From Gnetum montanum (Eukaryota > Streptophyta > Gnetopsida > Gnetales > Gnetaceae): a DNA stretch of 64,000 nt. The stretch's first letter is position 1. Each line of letters opens with the position of its first letter. The stretch lies in assembly GCA_015680685.1 (NCBI GenBank), contig MNCI01007937.1, forward strand, positions 1,180,007 through 1,244,006, read 5' to 3'. Positions 45,290-56,977 of this stretch are shown here, piece by piece. A program made the position numbers and the translations under genes. The notes under the pieces are model-generated. The model worked only from the letters and a program-made list of their open reading frames with translations. It was not told the origin of the DNA and did no database searches.

Positions 45290-46721
45290 ACATCCTGAAT
45301 TCTCTTCTTTTGTTGAATGCTTAGCTCAGGGAGTGCAGGGTGAGATAATACAATTTCAATCTAATGAAGTCATTCATTGCATCTTTGAAAATGGCCAGTA
45401 GGTGAGTTTTTGTGATAGGATCATGAATTTCGTTAAGTGCAATGCTCCATCATTGGATGAACTTTTCAATGGGCTGTAAGTGACCCTACTTGATCTATAT
45501 GAGTTAATCTAATGGCATCTTAGTTTTCAAGTTGTACTTGAAGTGAGTGATGAATTGGCTAAGCAAATCCTCCAATGAAGATATGGAGGCCCTGGGAAGT
45601 ACATAGTACTAGTCTAGCACCTTGCTAGTTAGGGACATGCTAAACACACAAATGATCACATGTAGCCACACCTACAATAAAAGGCACTCGGATTGGAAGG
45701 TTACTAGATGGGCATGAGGGTCCCCTTCATTGTCATACTTGGTGAACTAGGGAAGTTGAACACTAAGAGGCAAGGTCAATGATGGAATAATAGAACTAAT
45801 GGGGTCATCCTGGTAGAAGTCCATCACTTGGACCATATTAGAAGAGGTGGCCTTAAGCCATTTGACCTCTTTAATGAGTGTCTGAATGAGCTAGAATGCT
45901 TAATCCAAGCTTAGTATGGGTGCAGTGGGCTGCGTTGATTGTGCAACTTGCTATGCTGTTGGTGTGGTTCATGGCCTCGTCATAGGCTATACAACCATGT
46001 AGGATGCCTATTAAGTATACTACTATAGAGCCTATTGCACATGCTATTTTTGTGTGTGTTGTGCCCAAGGCATAAAGGTAGGGCCCCACCACATGGTTGT
46101 GGCTTGGGCTATCATAGGGGGCACCACAGAGATAGGTGGCATGTATGACCCTTGACTCATATATGGCTACGATGTTGGCACCATGCACATGTAAGGCTAG
46201 GTTGGCATCACAGATACTAGCATAGAGGATTGCACAAACTATGTCGAGACCATGAATGGCAAGGTGACAGATGGTCCTACACCCTAATGCGTATATGCTT
46301 GATGGCTTGTCACAATAGGCATCAGCCTAAGCAGTGACAGGGGAGATGTTGTTGCCTCAAAGAAGGTAGATGGCTAAGGCTATGAAGGAATGAAATTAGA
46401 GGTAGATGGTAGGAAAGAGACATAGAGGGGATTCTCATTCTCTAAATGAGCCTCAAACTCCTCTTGGCCATCCTATAGAGGCTCTTCATAGTCAGTTGTT
46501 GCATCATGCTCGTTCAACCTACTCAATCTGATGAGTTGGTCAAGAATCCATTGAAAGGTCTTGGTGAGGGGGATGAAATCATTAGACATAGGGAGGTACT
46601 TCCTCTTGTTCTGATGTACAAGCCCATAACCTCACTTTGCATCTAGCTCTTGGTAGTCTAAGGGGATGCTTGCCTGGAGCTTTTCACAAAGGAAGTTGTA
46701 TTTATCTTTTTCAAGCACCAT
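45290..46721 (-). pseudogene. gag: TE-D gag
   Basis: ATG at 46,721-46,719 opens MVLEKDKYNFLCEKLQASIP, then KRKYLPMSNDFIPLTKTFQW and EEFEAHLENENPL, which align with the N-terminal gag part of TE-C. A Pro/Gln-rich middle is frameshifted. The capsid-like domain (about 45,870-45,300) reads LIKEVKWLKATSSNMVQVMD, FTKYDNEGDPHAHLVTFQSE, FSMSLTSKVLD and EKFIQ, parallel to TE-C gag. It has many stops. No protease follows, unlike in TE-C. Confidence 0.85.
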
Positions 46722-47249
46722 GTGCTAAGAAGATTAGTTACGAAGCCTAATGGATTACCTTCCCATGAAAATGGGGCCCCTACTCCAAGAATATCAATTG
46801 TGAATTACCATTGAATAGGTTGAAGAATGACTGTGCTATTGTGAGAAAGTCCAAAAAGGTGCAACACTGGAAAAGAAATGGTTAAGTATAACAATTGTTG
46901 AAAATGGCTAAGTATAGAAATGTTGAAATGATGGCTAAGTCTTAGAGTATTATTGAAAAGAAAAAATGTCTAACTCTGATGCTACGCTTGCTACACTAGA
47001 GCTTGCTACACTCTCATGCTGAGGGCAAGCTATGCTCTTCCTAGCACATAGAGTTTTGGGTCCAAGTGCAAGAAATACAATTTGGCTTCTATCCTGCAAG
47101 GTTCCAAGGGAGCCGACAAGAAGGACCAATCTACACCAAACAGATTGTAGACAACCATAGAGGTGTCACATCTATGCTAGTTTGGAGCTAGTAATGGAGG
47201 TGCAAAGAGCACATGGGACTACCATTGAATGTAGAAGGAAATGATAAGG
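46722..47249 (-). other. TE-D 5' leader between primer site and gag
   Basis: Non-coding leader. It carries the CTACACTC and AGCATAG phrases of the LTR near 46,975-47,040. No gene. Confidence 0.5.
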
Positions 47250-47271
47250 CCATCCTTCTAGCACCAAAAAC
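47250..47271 (-). other. TE-D primer binding site region
   Basis: Minus strand GTTTTTGGTGCTAGAAGGAT lies directly inside the 5' LTR end TGTTACA. It resembles the TE-E site. Confidence 0.7.
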
Positions 47272-48993
47272 TGTAACAACCAAAAATGTCAATAGTTGGA
47301 ATGCTGAGGAGTTCATAGGTGCACAACATAACCTTGCCTCTGTGCAAGGGTGTTACCAGAAAATAGAGGCAAATTATCTTGGATGATCTTGTCAATCAAA
47401 CAGGGACTTTGCCAGCTGCAATTGGGGTATCAGGTGTAGCTGGGGGTGGCATGGCTAGTCAAAAATGCAAGTGTTAATGGTGTTCTAAGCAGTATTGAGA
47501 TTGACTAAGCCTAAGAATAGCAAGGTTTTCTAGCAAGATAACAATAACAAAATTGTGCAAAAATGTGTAAAGTAGCAAAAAATGTGAATGCAATACTGAA
47601 TGTCAAAGAAACTTCTTAAAATGCAATGGAGTTTGAGAGAAAGAAAGAATGGTACCATCCCAAATGAGGAGCATAGTGATTAAAAATGAGATTTTTGGAG
47701 GTATGTGGTGTACAAATATGTGTAGTAGCAACATAGCCATAGTCTCTAGGGTGTCCCAAGGTGAAGACTGACATTCGCTACAAAGGTCTATGCCTGCTGG
47801 GTTAGTTGCCATAGTGTCCTGCAAGTTTGCGATGTGGTATAGTGCTAAGTGGGAGGCAAAGATGTTGCTAAAGTGCTAATACGCTCTAGTGTACAAGGTG
47901 GCCAAGGTGCCTCAGGTGCCAAGTGATGCTCTAAGATGCTAACTACTACTTGGATTTTTCTAGCCAAATGCTTCAAATGCCCATTGCTAGAATGAATTGC
48001 CAACCCCTAGAGTGTGGAATGTGAGGGTATATATAGGCTTAGGGTTAGCGTGAAGTATAGATCGAGTGCCACATGGCAGAGGGGTAGGTGGAGCTACACT
48101 AACCTTTTCTATGCTCCTACTGGAGCAACTAGTGCTATGCTTTGGAATGCTCCACTAGACCCCAAAGGACTACTAAACTATGGCTACGTTGCCAAAACTA
48201 CATGTGCCAAGACTGCAATGTACCTGCAAATAGTGGAAGATAGTGTAATTTGGAGGCCACGCTCTAGGACTACGTCCTCCCCTCTCTTGAGCGAGATCAA
48301 GTGTAGGTACAATTTTGGGACATAGAGAGTGGTACAAAAAGAGTGGAAGCTACTGATCCTACTTGACAAAGAAGTGCTAAATCTGGAATGAAGGCCTATT
48401 CTAAGCTCTAGAAGCTTTTGGAGGTAATTCCATATTTCTATGCTAGCTATGATCTAAAGCATAGCATAACAGTTAGGCAAATTTTGCAAACAAAAACTGA
48501 AGTCTAATGCTACTGTGCTTGCTATGATAATGAGCATACCAAAATGAAACAAGGCATAGCATGGAAACTTAGAAAAATCTCACAAAAATTACAATCATTC
48601 TTGCTATGCCAACTACGCTCAAGAGCATAGCAGGAGGGGTAGCTTTAGAAGTTAGAAAATCTACCAAATGCCTCTTCCATGCTAAGCTAGCCTAACAGCT
48701 TTTGGCTCAACACTAGTGCAAATTGGCCACTGATGTGCTACTACACTTGCTATGCTGAAGAGCATAGAAAGAGGAATGTGAGCATAACAAGATACTTAGC
48801 AAAAATTCTACAACTACTATTTAACACTTAGAAAATTTTGCAAATCTAGTTTTGCTGCATGCTACATTAGCTATGCTCTAGAGCATAGCCCTAGTAGTGG
48901 GATCACGGGACAAACACTTAAAAATTTGAGTTGTGTTAACACTTAGAAAAATTTTCCATTAAAGTGTTGTTGCCCCAATTTGGTGGTGTTTCA
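47272..48993 (-). mobile_element. TE-D 5' LTR
   Basis: 1,722 bases, aligned with 23,967-25,701. The TATA box is TATATATA at 48,028-48,035 (minus). It contains the same palindrome series in U3, including a perfect 20-base palindrome at 48,870-48,889. Confidence 0.9.
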
Positions 48994-49044
48994 TTATGGT
49001 TTGATGAGCATGGAATGTTGAGGGATTTGTAGGCGCACAAAACC
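48994..49044 (-). other. Leader and primer-site remnant of another Tat copy
   Basis: Minus strand continues from an LTR end TTATA into GGTTTTGTGCGCCTAC, a decayed version of the TE-D primer region. TE-D's right end therefore lies about 50 bases inside the leader of a related element. Confidence 0.5.
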
Positions 49045-49393
49045 TATAATGATCAAAAATGTCAATGACTAGAATACCAAGGGGTTCATGGGTGCATAGC
49101 CTAATTCTACCTTCACATAAGGGCCTTGCTAGAAAATGGAGGTGGAGTACCTTAGATAGTCTTGTCGATCAAACAGGGACTTTGTCGGCTATAACTAGGC
49201 TATCAGGTGCAACTGGGGGATGGTGTGGTTAGCCAAAATGCCAGCACTGACGGTGTTCTCAACAATACCAGGCCTAGCTAAGCCTCAGCATAGTGGGATT
49301 TCCCAGCATGAGAATGATGACACAAGTGTGCAAAAACATGTAAAGTAGCAAAAAATGTGAATGTGGTACTAACTGTCAAACAAAATGCATACT
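49045..49393 (-). mobile_element. LTR fragment of TE-D family
   Basis: Matches the R/U5 end of the TE-D LTR (compare 23,967-24,310) in minus orientation. It breaks off near 49,393, where plus-oriented TE-F sequence starts: a head-to-head junction of two copies. Confidence 0.75.
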
Positions 49394-50273
49394 GAATACG
49401 AAGAAACAAATAGTACAAAAAAGAGGCAAGCGTAGCAAGCATAGCTAGCGGTTAGCGATGCTCTCCTCTCCTCCACCTACATCCATGGCAAGCATTCCAA
49501 GGCTTACCTTCCCTCTTCTACATTGGCAAGTTTGAGGTGTTAATTGTCATTGCAGTGTGTCATCCTAATGCTACGCTCTAGCTACTACACTCCACTTGCT
49601 ACGCTCTAGCAGTCACTCCTACTTCAAACTGCACTACACTCTATAACTCCTCATTCACACTTTGAAAAATGATAGTTTACCCTTGGTGAATTGCATATAT
49701 ATACCCTCCTAGGGTAATTAAATGCACCACCTAATGCACCAACACTCTCACACTTAGGCAAATTTTCTTGCAAATTTTCCTTAAGTCTCTTATGGAGCAT
49801 AGCAAGAGGAGACGAGTGTAGCCAAGGATAAGAATAGCAGCTAAAGTTAGAAAAATTTCTAATTATTTTCTAACAATCCCAAGCTTAGAAAATTTTTTAT
49901 ATTTTTTTGGTTTCCCAATGAATGCCTAACCCAATTTCACGACCTAGACACCCTCTGCTTATCTTGGTTCAATGCATCTTGTACAAATCATGTCCACTAG
50001 GATCTTAAACTAGCAAATCATGGTTAACTAAGACCTTAAACTAGAAAATCGTGGTTCACTAAGACCTTAAACTAGAAAATCATAATCTGTTAAGACCTTA
50101 AACTAGCAATCCATGGCCTACTAAAGCCCAAAACTAGCTCGCACACTTGCTTTTCTAATGTTCACACTTGCATATTTAGGCAATTATTCATTACATTACT
50201 TTCCTCATATTATGCATTTCGACTCTACTAAGATAGGTGTAGCTTGACATTCTTTCTGGTTTTTTTGCAAGAT
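49394..50273 (+). other. TE-F spacer before pol, with 30-bp repeats
   Basis: Homologous in inverse orientation to 43,254-44,030 of TE-D. 49,980-50,140 holds five units of ACTAAGACCTTAAACTAGAA plus AATCATGGT. A pyrimidine tract and GCAAG (50,260-50,271) precede the pol ATG. Confidence 0.75.
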
Positions 50274-52478
50274 ATGTCATAGAACTACAACATGAGTGCA
50301 TACAAGCATCTTCATTCACCTTTGGTCCTCACTAGACCTCATGGTGACCTCATCTAATGCATCAATGCCTAATGCCTAGACCTTGAGCCCACAGCCTATG
50401 ATGACTACGTAACATCCGTAGAAGCACTACTAAATTGGCTCAACCATCTAGTTAGGTCTCTCGATCTCGAGATAGGTGACATCACTAAGGATTCCCTCAT
50501 CAAAGTCCCTATAGTAACACTTAGTGGTGAGGCAAAGACACTAAAACTTAGTTCCTTGTTAGAGCCTCAACATGCCCAAAGCATCATGAAAACACTCAAT
50601 GATAACATCAAGGCATTTACATGGTCCTACAAGGACATGCCAAGCCTAGATCCTCACATATTGCATCACAATATCATCCTCGATCCTCACATAAAACCAA
50701 TTAAATAGAAAGTCCATAAAGTTAGTCCTAAGATGACATTGATAATCCATGAAGAAATCACCAAGCTCTACAAGGCTGGTTTCATCTGGGCCATTGACTA
50801 CGTGGATTGGGTCTCCAACATTGTGGTAGTACCTAAGAAAAATGAAAGCATACACATTTGTATAGACTTTCGGAACCTAAATAATGCAACCATCAAAGAT
50901 GATTTTTCGTTTCCTAACATCAATCAGTTGGTTGATACCATGGCTAGTCATGCCTTGTTGTCTTTCATGGATGGGTTCTCTAAATACAACCAGATTTGAA
51001 TCAACCAAGAGCACTATCTCAATACAACCTTCATGACCCCCTGGGGTACATTTTGATATACAATGATGCCTTTTAGACTAAAGAATGCAAGAGCAACCTA
51101 CCAACGCACCATAATGTACTTATTTAGCGACTACTTGTTAGACTTACTCAATGACTACATTGATGACATAGCAGTTAAGTCCAAAATGGCACATGATCAT
51201 GCAAATGACTTAGACTGTGCACTCAAATGTTGCCTTAGATATGACCTTAGGTTGAACCCTAAGAAGTGTGTCTTCGCTGTTAAGATGGGTCACATGCTAA
51301 GTTTCATGGTATCAAAAATAGCCATATGCATAGACCCCGATAAGGTTAAGGCCATCATTAACTTAGCAACACCAACTAACCTTAAGGAGCTATGTGGGTT
51401 ACAAGGTAGATTATAATTCATACATTGGTTTATCACATGGTTGACTGATAAGCTACATCCAATGCAACATTTTCTCAAAAAGGAAGCCCACTTTGAGTGG
51501 ACAACTCAACACCAAAAAGCATTTGACAACCTTAAATAGGAGTTAGCTCAACTTCCAACTATCTACCCTCCAGAAGGAGATAAACCTTTTCACACTACCT
51601 TGTAACTTCTAACACGTCCATCACTTCTCTGATTTATCAAAAGCAAGACGATGGTTTAGAGGTCCTTGTATACTACTTGATCCATGCATTAATGGCCCAT
51701 GAAGCAAAATACAACAATGTGGAAAAGAACTACCTCACCTTCATCTTTACACTTAAGAAGTGGAGGCATTCTCTCTTCTGCAACCAGGTAAATGTTATCT
51801 ACAAAAGCAATGAACTCTAGATAATTACAACAAACATCTACAAAAGTAGTAAAATTGCACAATGAAAAGTAATAACCATGGATTTTGACCTACATTACAT
51901 AGCACAAGCATCAACTAAAGGTCAAGCAATAGCCACACAACTCATGGCTTCACCAGTAAACAATCAAGCAACCATAGATCTAGAATTCTCAAATGAGCAC
52001 ATTAGCAATATAAGCCAAGTACCTACCAACTTTGAGAAAATTTTACACTTTGATGGTGCTTCAAACTCTTAAGGTAGTAGTTCCACTACCATAATCATGT
52101 TTCCCTCTAGGGAGATCTGACCCTCTGCTTATCACTTTACACTTCCTTGCACTAACAACATAGTAGAGTATGGAGGTCTCCTTAGAGGTCTTATAGTAGC
52201 TCATGACCCAAAAATTTGAAACCTAGTGATCCAAGGTGATTCACAACTAGTCATCAACCAATTTACAGAGGTTTACACTTGTAAAGTGCAACACTTACAA
52301 CCTTATTGTGACTTAGTGAAGTACTTTCTTTGATGATTTGTAACTATAGATATCCAACACATCCCCTACAATGAGAATTCCATCATCAATGCATTAGTCA
52401 CATTATCCATAAGCATTGTAAACAACATGTTTCATTCCTTACCCACTTTCGTAATGGATTGCACCAAACCTATCACAT
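50274..52478 (+). pseudogene. pol: TE-F pol: RT, RNase H, archaeal-type RNase H; no integrase
   Basis: Starts MSYNYNMSAYKHLHSPLV and follows TE-D pol. RT has VVVPKKNESIHICIDFRNLN, LLSFMDGFSKYNQI and catalytic NDYIDDIAVKS (about 51,150). The native RNase H (51,590-51,830) lacks its first Asp (TSNTSITSL-like). The archaeal-type RNase H starts LHFDGASNS (about 52,050), with IVEYGGLLRG, QGDSQLVINQ and a lost final Asp (IINALV). Homology to TE-D ends after SLPTFVMDCTKPITF near 52,478, before any integrase motif. It is the best preserved Tat pol here but has about a dozen stops. Confidence 0.9.
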
Positions 52479-53515
52479 TTTTTTACGCCAATGCCAAGTT
52501 TAAAGTTGATGATGAGGGACTCCATGATGAGACTGGGTCTCTTACTTTGACCTATACCATGCTAGAGGTATTTTCCTCTAGTCTAAGCTTTTAGGAGGTA
52601 CTTATTAAATAGGTGGGGGAGGACTTAGAGAACTACCCCACCTGGTACTCAAAGGCATTTGAGCAGTGCTAGACCTACAATTGGCTTGATGAGGAATGGG
52701 CTAGTGGTAAGCTTATCTTTAGAGAGCTTTGTTGTGCCACTACTTGCATCACACACACTATTTTCTCCACTTGAGTATTTGTTATGTTGGCTTGGCTTTC
52801 ATTGCTTATTCTCATGCACTTCTTGATCGCATGATGCTAACATTATGTTTGCCTATGTTACAGCTATCATTACTTTAGGAGAGGTAACAATGGTTACCAC
52901 TAGCCATAATGAGGCCACCCTCATTATGAAGTATGGTGATGTCAAGGGGGTGCAAAAGTGGCTATGCCATCAGGTCTTAGAGGCTCTGACTAGTTAGCTT
53001 ATGCATGCTAGGCTGATGGAACCTTTCTCGACCCTTAGCCTAAGCACACTAGTGGTCAAGATGGTGATCATCGTTGACTTCTTCATTAGTGATGCTCACT
53101 ATTTTGTTACTCATGTGCACAGAGTGAGGGTAGTCTTGGACCTTAGTGATTCCTTCTTTGCTAAATTCTTTGACCTCTCCTATAAGGGCCTATCAATCAT
53201 TCACAAGCCCAACCAAGAGGCGAACCAGAGGGAGGAGATCGAAGAGTGGCTAGGGATCACTTGCTCTTGTAAAGGCATTGTGGTTGGGAATGCACACATG
53301 CCTAAGGTCTAGAGACTTTACCCTCTTTTCCATGACCATGCCTTTCCTAACCTACTTTCCCAAGGAAAGTTCCTTGGGATGGAGCAAGCACAGGTGATAT
53401 GGGAGGACATACAGGAGGGCGACAAGTTTAACTAGGCCTCCTCCATCACCATTATGCTACAAGTAGAGATTACTAGGCTTCGCCACAAACTCCAAATGTC
53501 GACAAAGGCCTTAAA
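52479..53515 (+). pseudogene. Unknown spliced gene at the integrase position of TE-F
   Basis: Unrecognised. Exon 1 (about 52,479-52,706) reads VDDEGLHDETGSLTLTYTML, EDLENYPTWYSKAFEQ and YNWLDEEWAS with three stops. A consensus donor GTG|GTAAGC (52,707) and acceptor GCCTATGTTACAG (52,863) bound a 157-bp intron; joining keeps the frame. Exon 2 (52,864-53,515) reads AIITLGEVTMVTTSHNEATL, a stop, then 103 open codons (FFISDAHYFVTHVHRVRVVL, KPNQEANQREEIEEWLGITC), another stop, and RLYPLFHDHAFPNLLSQGKF with a coiled-coil-like RLRHKLQM end. Stops are rare (about seven in 290 codons). The 30-bp repeats begin at its end. It could be a normal extra gene of this subfamily brought next to pol by rearrangement, or a captured host sequence. 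Confidence 0.55.
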
Positions 53516-53830
53516 CTAGCCCACAACCCAAAAAGGCCTTAAACTAGCCCACGGTCCAAAAAGGCCTTAAAATAGTGCATGGCCCACCATGGCCTAAAAT
53601 TGGCCACCTCCTTCATAACATAATGCCCCAAAAAGGCCTTAACTAGTAGATGGCCCACCATGGCCTAAAAATGGCAATCTTTTTGTCGTAATGACCCAAA
53701 AAGGCCTTAAACTAGTGTATGGCCTACCATGGCCTAAAAATCGCAACATCTTTCTTCCATCGCACGGGCCCCCATGGCCTTAAACTAGCACTTTACGATC
53801 CTCCATGGTCCAAAACTAGCATAGCTCCTT
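53500..53830 (+). repeat. 30-bp repeat array downstream of the TE-F unknown gene
   Basis: About eight units, e.g. CCCAAAAAGGCCTTAAACTA and GCCCACCATGGCCTAAAAAT, in two alternating variants. Confidence 0.8.
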
Positions 53831-54112
53831 CAACAACAAGAGATCTACCTTTCAGGTCACATGGAGATAGCAAGGGACACACTACACTAGCGAATCTCTT
53901 GGAAGTATTGGGCATTGATGCTAATTATGGATAGAATGCAAGGAGACAAATAGTACAAAAATGAGGTGAGCATAGTAAGCATACCTAGTGGTCAGTGATG
54001 CTCTCCTCTCCTCCACCTACACCTGTAGCAAGATATGCTAACTTGCAACCACTAAACAAAGTGTGGGTATCTTGAGGTGAACTTTCTTAATGTCTGCTTG
54101 TCCAACTGCAGG
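53831..54112 (+). other. TE-F spacer fragment
   Basis: From 53,950 it matches 49,398-49,480 (GAGACAAATAGTACAAAAAT and CTCTCCTCTCCTCCACCTAC), so the pre-pol spacer sequence occurs again after the unknown gene. It is cut by the TE-G LTR at 54,113. Confidence 0.6.
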
Positions 54113-54840
54113 TGACAAGCGGAATGGTACCCCTATGCTCAACCATACGAATACGAGCGTTTCATGCACAATCTAGTCAAATTCCAAGGACTAAGTGCTT
54201 ATGCGTCCTTGTGGAACAAGGACACATTGATTGATCGTTGTCTTCCTAAACTTACTTGTATGTCACGATTGTATGGTTAAGTAAGCTTGAGGCATATGAT
54301 TTTTATATCTTTTATGTTTTTATGTCCATTACTAATAGGGAAAGAGAGAGATAACTAGGTGAATAATTTAACTTAACTACTCATTAACTAAGTTCTAACA
54401 ATTCCTAACACAAGCATCTATTCCCACTTGTCGTACACATCCTGAACCAATGCAACACTATTGGGATTACCAAATGCTAATCGTTACTAGGTTACTAAGC
54501 ATTACATGCATGCTCAAAGCGGTCATGCTTGTGGAATTTAACAATTTTCTTAATTGATCAAAATGAATTGTTATGCTAATAACATAAATGTAAAGTTCAT
54601 AAAATAAAATAAATGCATAAGAAAACAAATATCAAGTGCTACAAGGATGAATCGAAGAGCTCATTTTTATTGTTGTACACAAGGTGTGCTCAGGTACACA
54701 ATGCTCGAATAAATATCCATCCACACTTAGATATCCTATTGTGGGCACTTGGAAAATACTCTAACTTTCAAATAGACTACAAGAGTTTCACTACTTGACT
54801 GCTAAAAGACTTCCTCTCCCAATTATGCACCTGGGCACTG

Positions 54841-54848
54841 TATTTATA
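54841..54848 (-). promoter_or_regulatory. TE-G LTR TATA box
   Basis: TATAAATA on the minus strand within AAGCTTATAAATACAGTG, pointing toward 54,113. The other LTR is cut before this point. Confidence 0.55.
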
Positions 54849-54857
54849 AGCTTGGGA

Positions 54858-55060
54858 GCAACTACTCTAATAATCAGAGTAACCGCTCTAATAATTAGAA
54901 TAATTGCTAAAATAATCACTAGAGTAACCTCTCTAATAATTAGAATAACTACTAGAGTAACCACTCTAATAATTAGAATGACTACTAAAGTAATTACTAG
55001 AGTAACCGCTAGAGTAACTGCTCTAATAAGTAGAATAACTCCTAGAGTAATTTCTCTCAT
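54858..55060. repeat. AT-rich minisatellite in TE-G LTR
   Basis: Alternating blocks of CTCTAATAATTAGAATAACT and ACTAGAGTAACC, period about 36 with 12-base sub-units. The core is partly palindromic (AGAGTWA..TWACTCT). Long open frames here on both strands are by-products of the repeat. Confidence 0.8.
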
Positions 55061-56977
55061 CATACCTCCATGACTAAATGAAAACTTTTCCTCAAGTATA
55101 GAAGAAGAGAAACAAGTTCTTTACAAAATATTGGGGAGGTATAGGATTATTAACTAACTGACAACTGATGGTGGAATGGGATGACATACTCAACATGCCC
55201 AATGAATGGATCAATAAGCATATTACAACATTAGTGTTCATGACTATTGTGGTGAACACTCGTACATAAATGACATCCAAGCCTTTATTTGATAGCTTGT
55301 AGAGAAAGAGAGAGAGAAAATGAAGTGTGTTGCCACCAATGCTAAGATTGCACCTTCCATTGTTTATCCATAGCCACGCCACTAGACTTTCTCCTTTCAT
55401 AAATGCTCCAGTTCTAGTCCATCCTGTGTGCTTCCTCCAAGCCCAGTCCATTATTTGTATGATTGCCATCTGCACTCATAACATAGTCACAAATGAGCAA
55501 GGATAGATAAACCACAATGTAGTTGATACCTTGCCTCGATATGAAGCGCATTGGTTGAGTTGTGGTTATCATAGAAACTAGTTCGAAGATTTACCATAGG
55601 TGAATACCCAAGGTGTAGGGGTTAGGTGAATAGTAAAATGGAGAAAATTGAAAAATTTGTGCCAAGGCCCCCACAACTAAGAGCAAACCTCCGATAGCTA
55701 TAAGATGGAAAAATATGAGGAACAAGAAAGATGGCAAAAAATAACAATGACAACACCAATAAAATGGATGTCATGGATGGGGATGAAACAAGAGATGATT
55801 GATTGCAGGAAATGTTTAAGGTAAAGAACTTAACAATTGCAACAAAAAGGAATGCCAGTGGGTCCTCCCCAAATTAGGCTCATGTCTTTTATGCCTTGAC
55901 AAACCCACAAGCCAAAGAGTCTGTAGGATCTAGGAATGTCATTTGGAAGTAAGAGTTAAAAACTTACCCATAAGAATTCACCAAAGAAAAATAATGCATC
56001 AACCCAGAACGGACTAATGATAAAATTGGCAATGAGGTGGAAAATGGGAAGAAAGATGGAGAGGAGAGAATGGAATGGAATCCCAAGAACAAGGTTGTGT
56101 AAATCCCCTTGTGTATTTCATGGTTAAGATGATTGAGTAGAACTTCATCCCAAATCCAGACTCAAACCAACCACATTTAGTGACCTCGCATCAATACACC
56201 TAGCCAATCCATCCTCTTGAAGCAACAAGAATGCCTTCACAAAGAGTGGCCACCATCCTGAGGAGAGCGATATGGAGAAGTAGGAAGTGAGAAAGGGCCT
56301 TAGTTAGATGGAACCTTCAGGCATGGGTAACATGTCTTTCTAGTTTCATAACCAGTGCTTGTAGCCCATATTGCTTTATTATGTCTAAAGGGTGTGCTTT
56401 GAATTCTCACTTTTCTCCTTTCTTTTCTCTATTTTTTCTTGCATGAGAACCACACCATGCAAAGACTTATTTTTATTCACTTGGCTTCTTGATTTTTGAA
56501 CAATGTTAGAATGGTGGAAAACCTAAGAAACAAGCACCCAAGAGAATGGCCAGTACAAATGCATCGAATCCCCTTAAAGTCATACCCTTTTCATCCTTTG
56601 ATTCTTTCCTTGATTTGAAAAGTATCCAGCCACCAAATCATTAATAAATTTACTTAGAAAAAGGGGACTATACAGTTCCAAGCCAAAGGAGACCATAGAG
56701 TTGTATGGATGAGTGGATGACATGGACTCATTTCCTGTTTTACCAAAAGAACCATACCTTAATATTAGCATCATAATTCAAAGGCAAAAACCAAACATTA
56801 GCAATCAATATGATATAATGCAATCCACCATCATGAGCAGTTATTGGATGATGAATAAAAGTAAATAAAAAAAACAAAGAAATAGTAAAAACATGAACGT
56901 TGGTGTAAAAAAAATAAGAAAAGTTGGAAAAATGTGTAAAATAAAAATTCAAAAAGAACTGAGGGCCTAGAATAGTT

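Larger units (their letters stand above)
23967..48993 (-). mobile_element. TE-D, Tat-like gypsy element carrying nested TE-E
   Basis: Minus-strand order: 5' LTR (48,993-47,272), primer site, gag, spacer, pol 5' part, TE-E insertion, pol 3' part, repeats, 3' region, PPT, 3' LTR (25,701-23,967). Without TE-E it is about 12.9 kb. The LTRs start TGAAACACCACC and end GTTGTTACA. The outer flanks do not match (ATCTT left, TTATG right), and the two sides belong to different Tat copies, so the ends may have been exchanged by recombination or misassembled. No protease was recognised between gag and spacer. Confidence 0.85.

Noticed and set aside
45871-46188. 105-codon minus-strand ORF in TE-D gag
   Set aside because: It is not in the frame of the gag capsid block that follows; it probably reflects a frameshifted Pro/Gln-rich gag middle, so it was folded into the gag pseudogene.
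54791-55073. Two 90-residue hydrophobic ORFs, one per strand
   Set aside because: Both translate the AT-rich minisatellite in the TE-G LTR; membrane-like composition is an artefact of the ACTAATAAT units.
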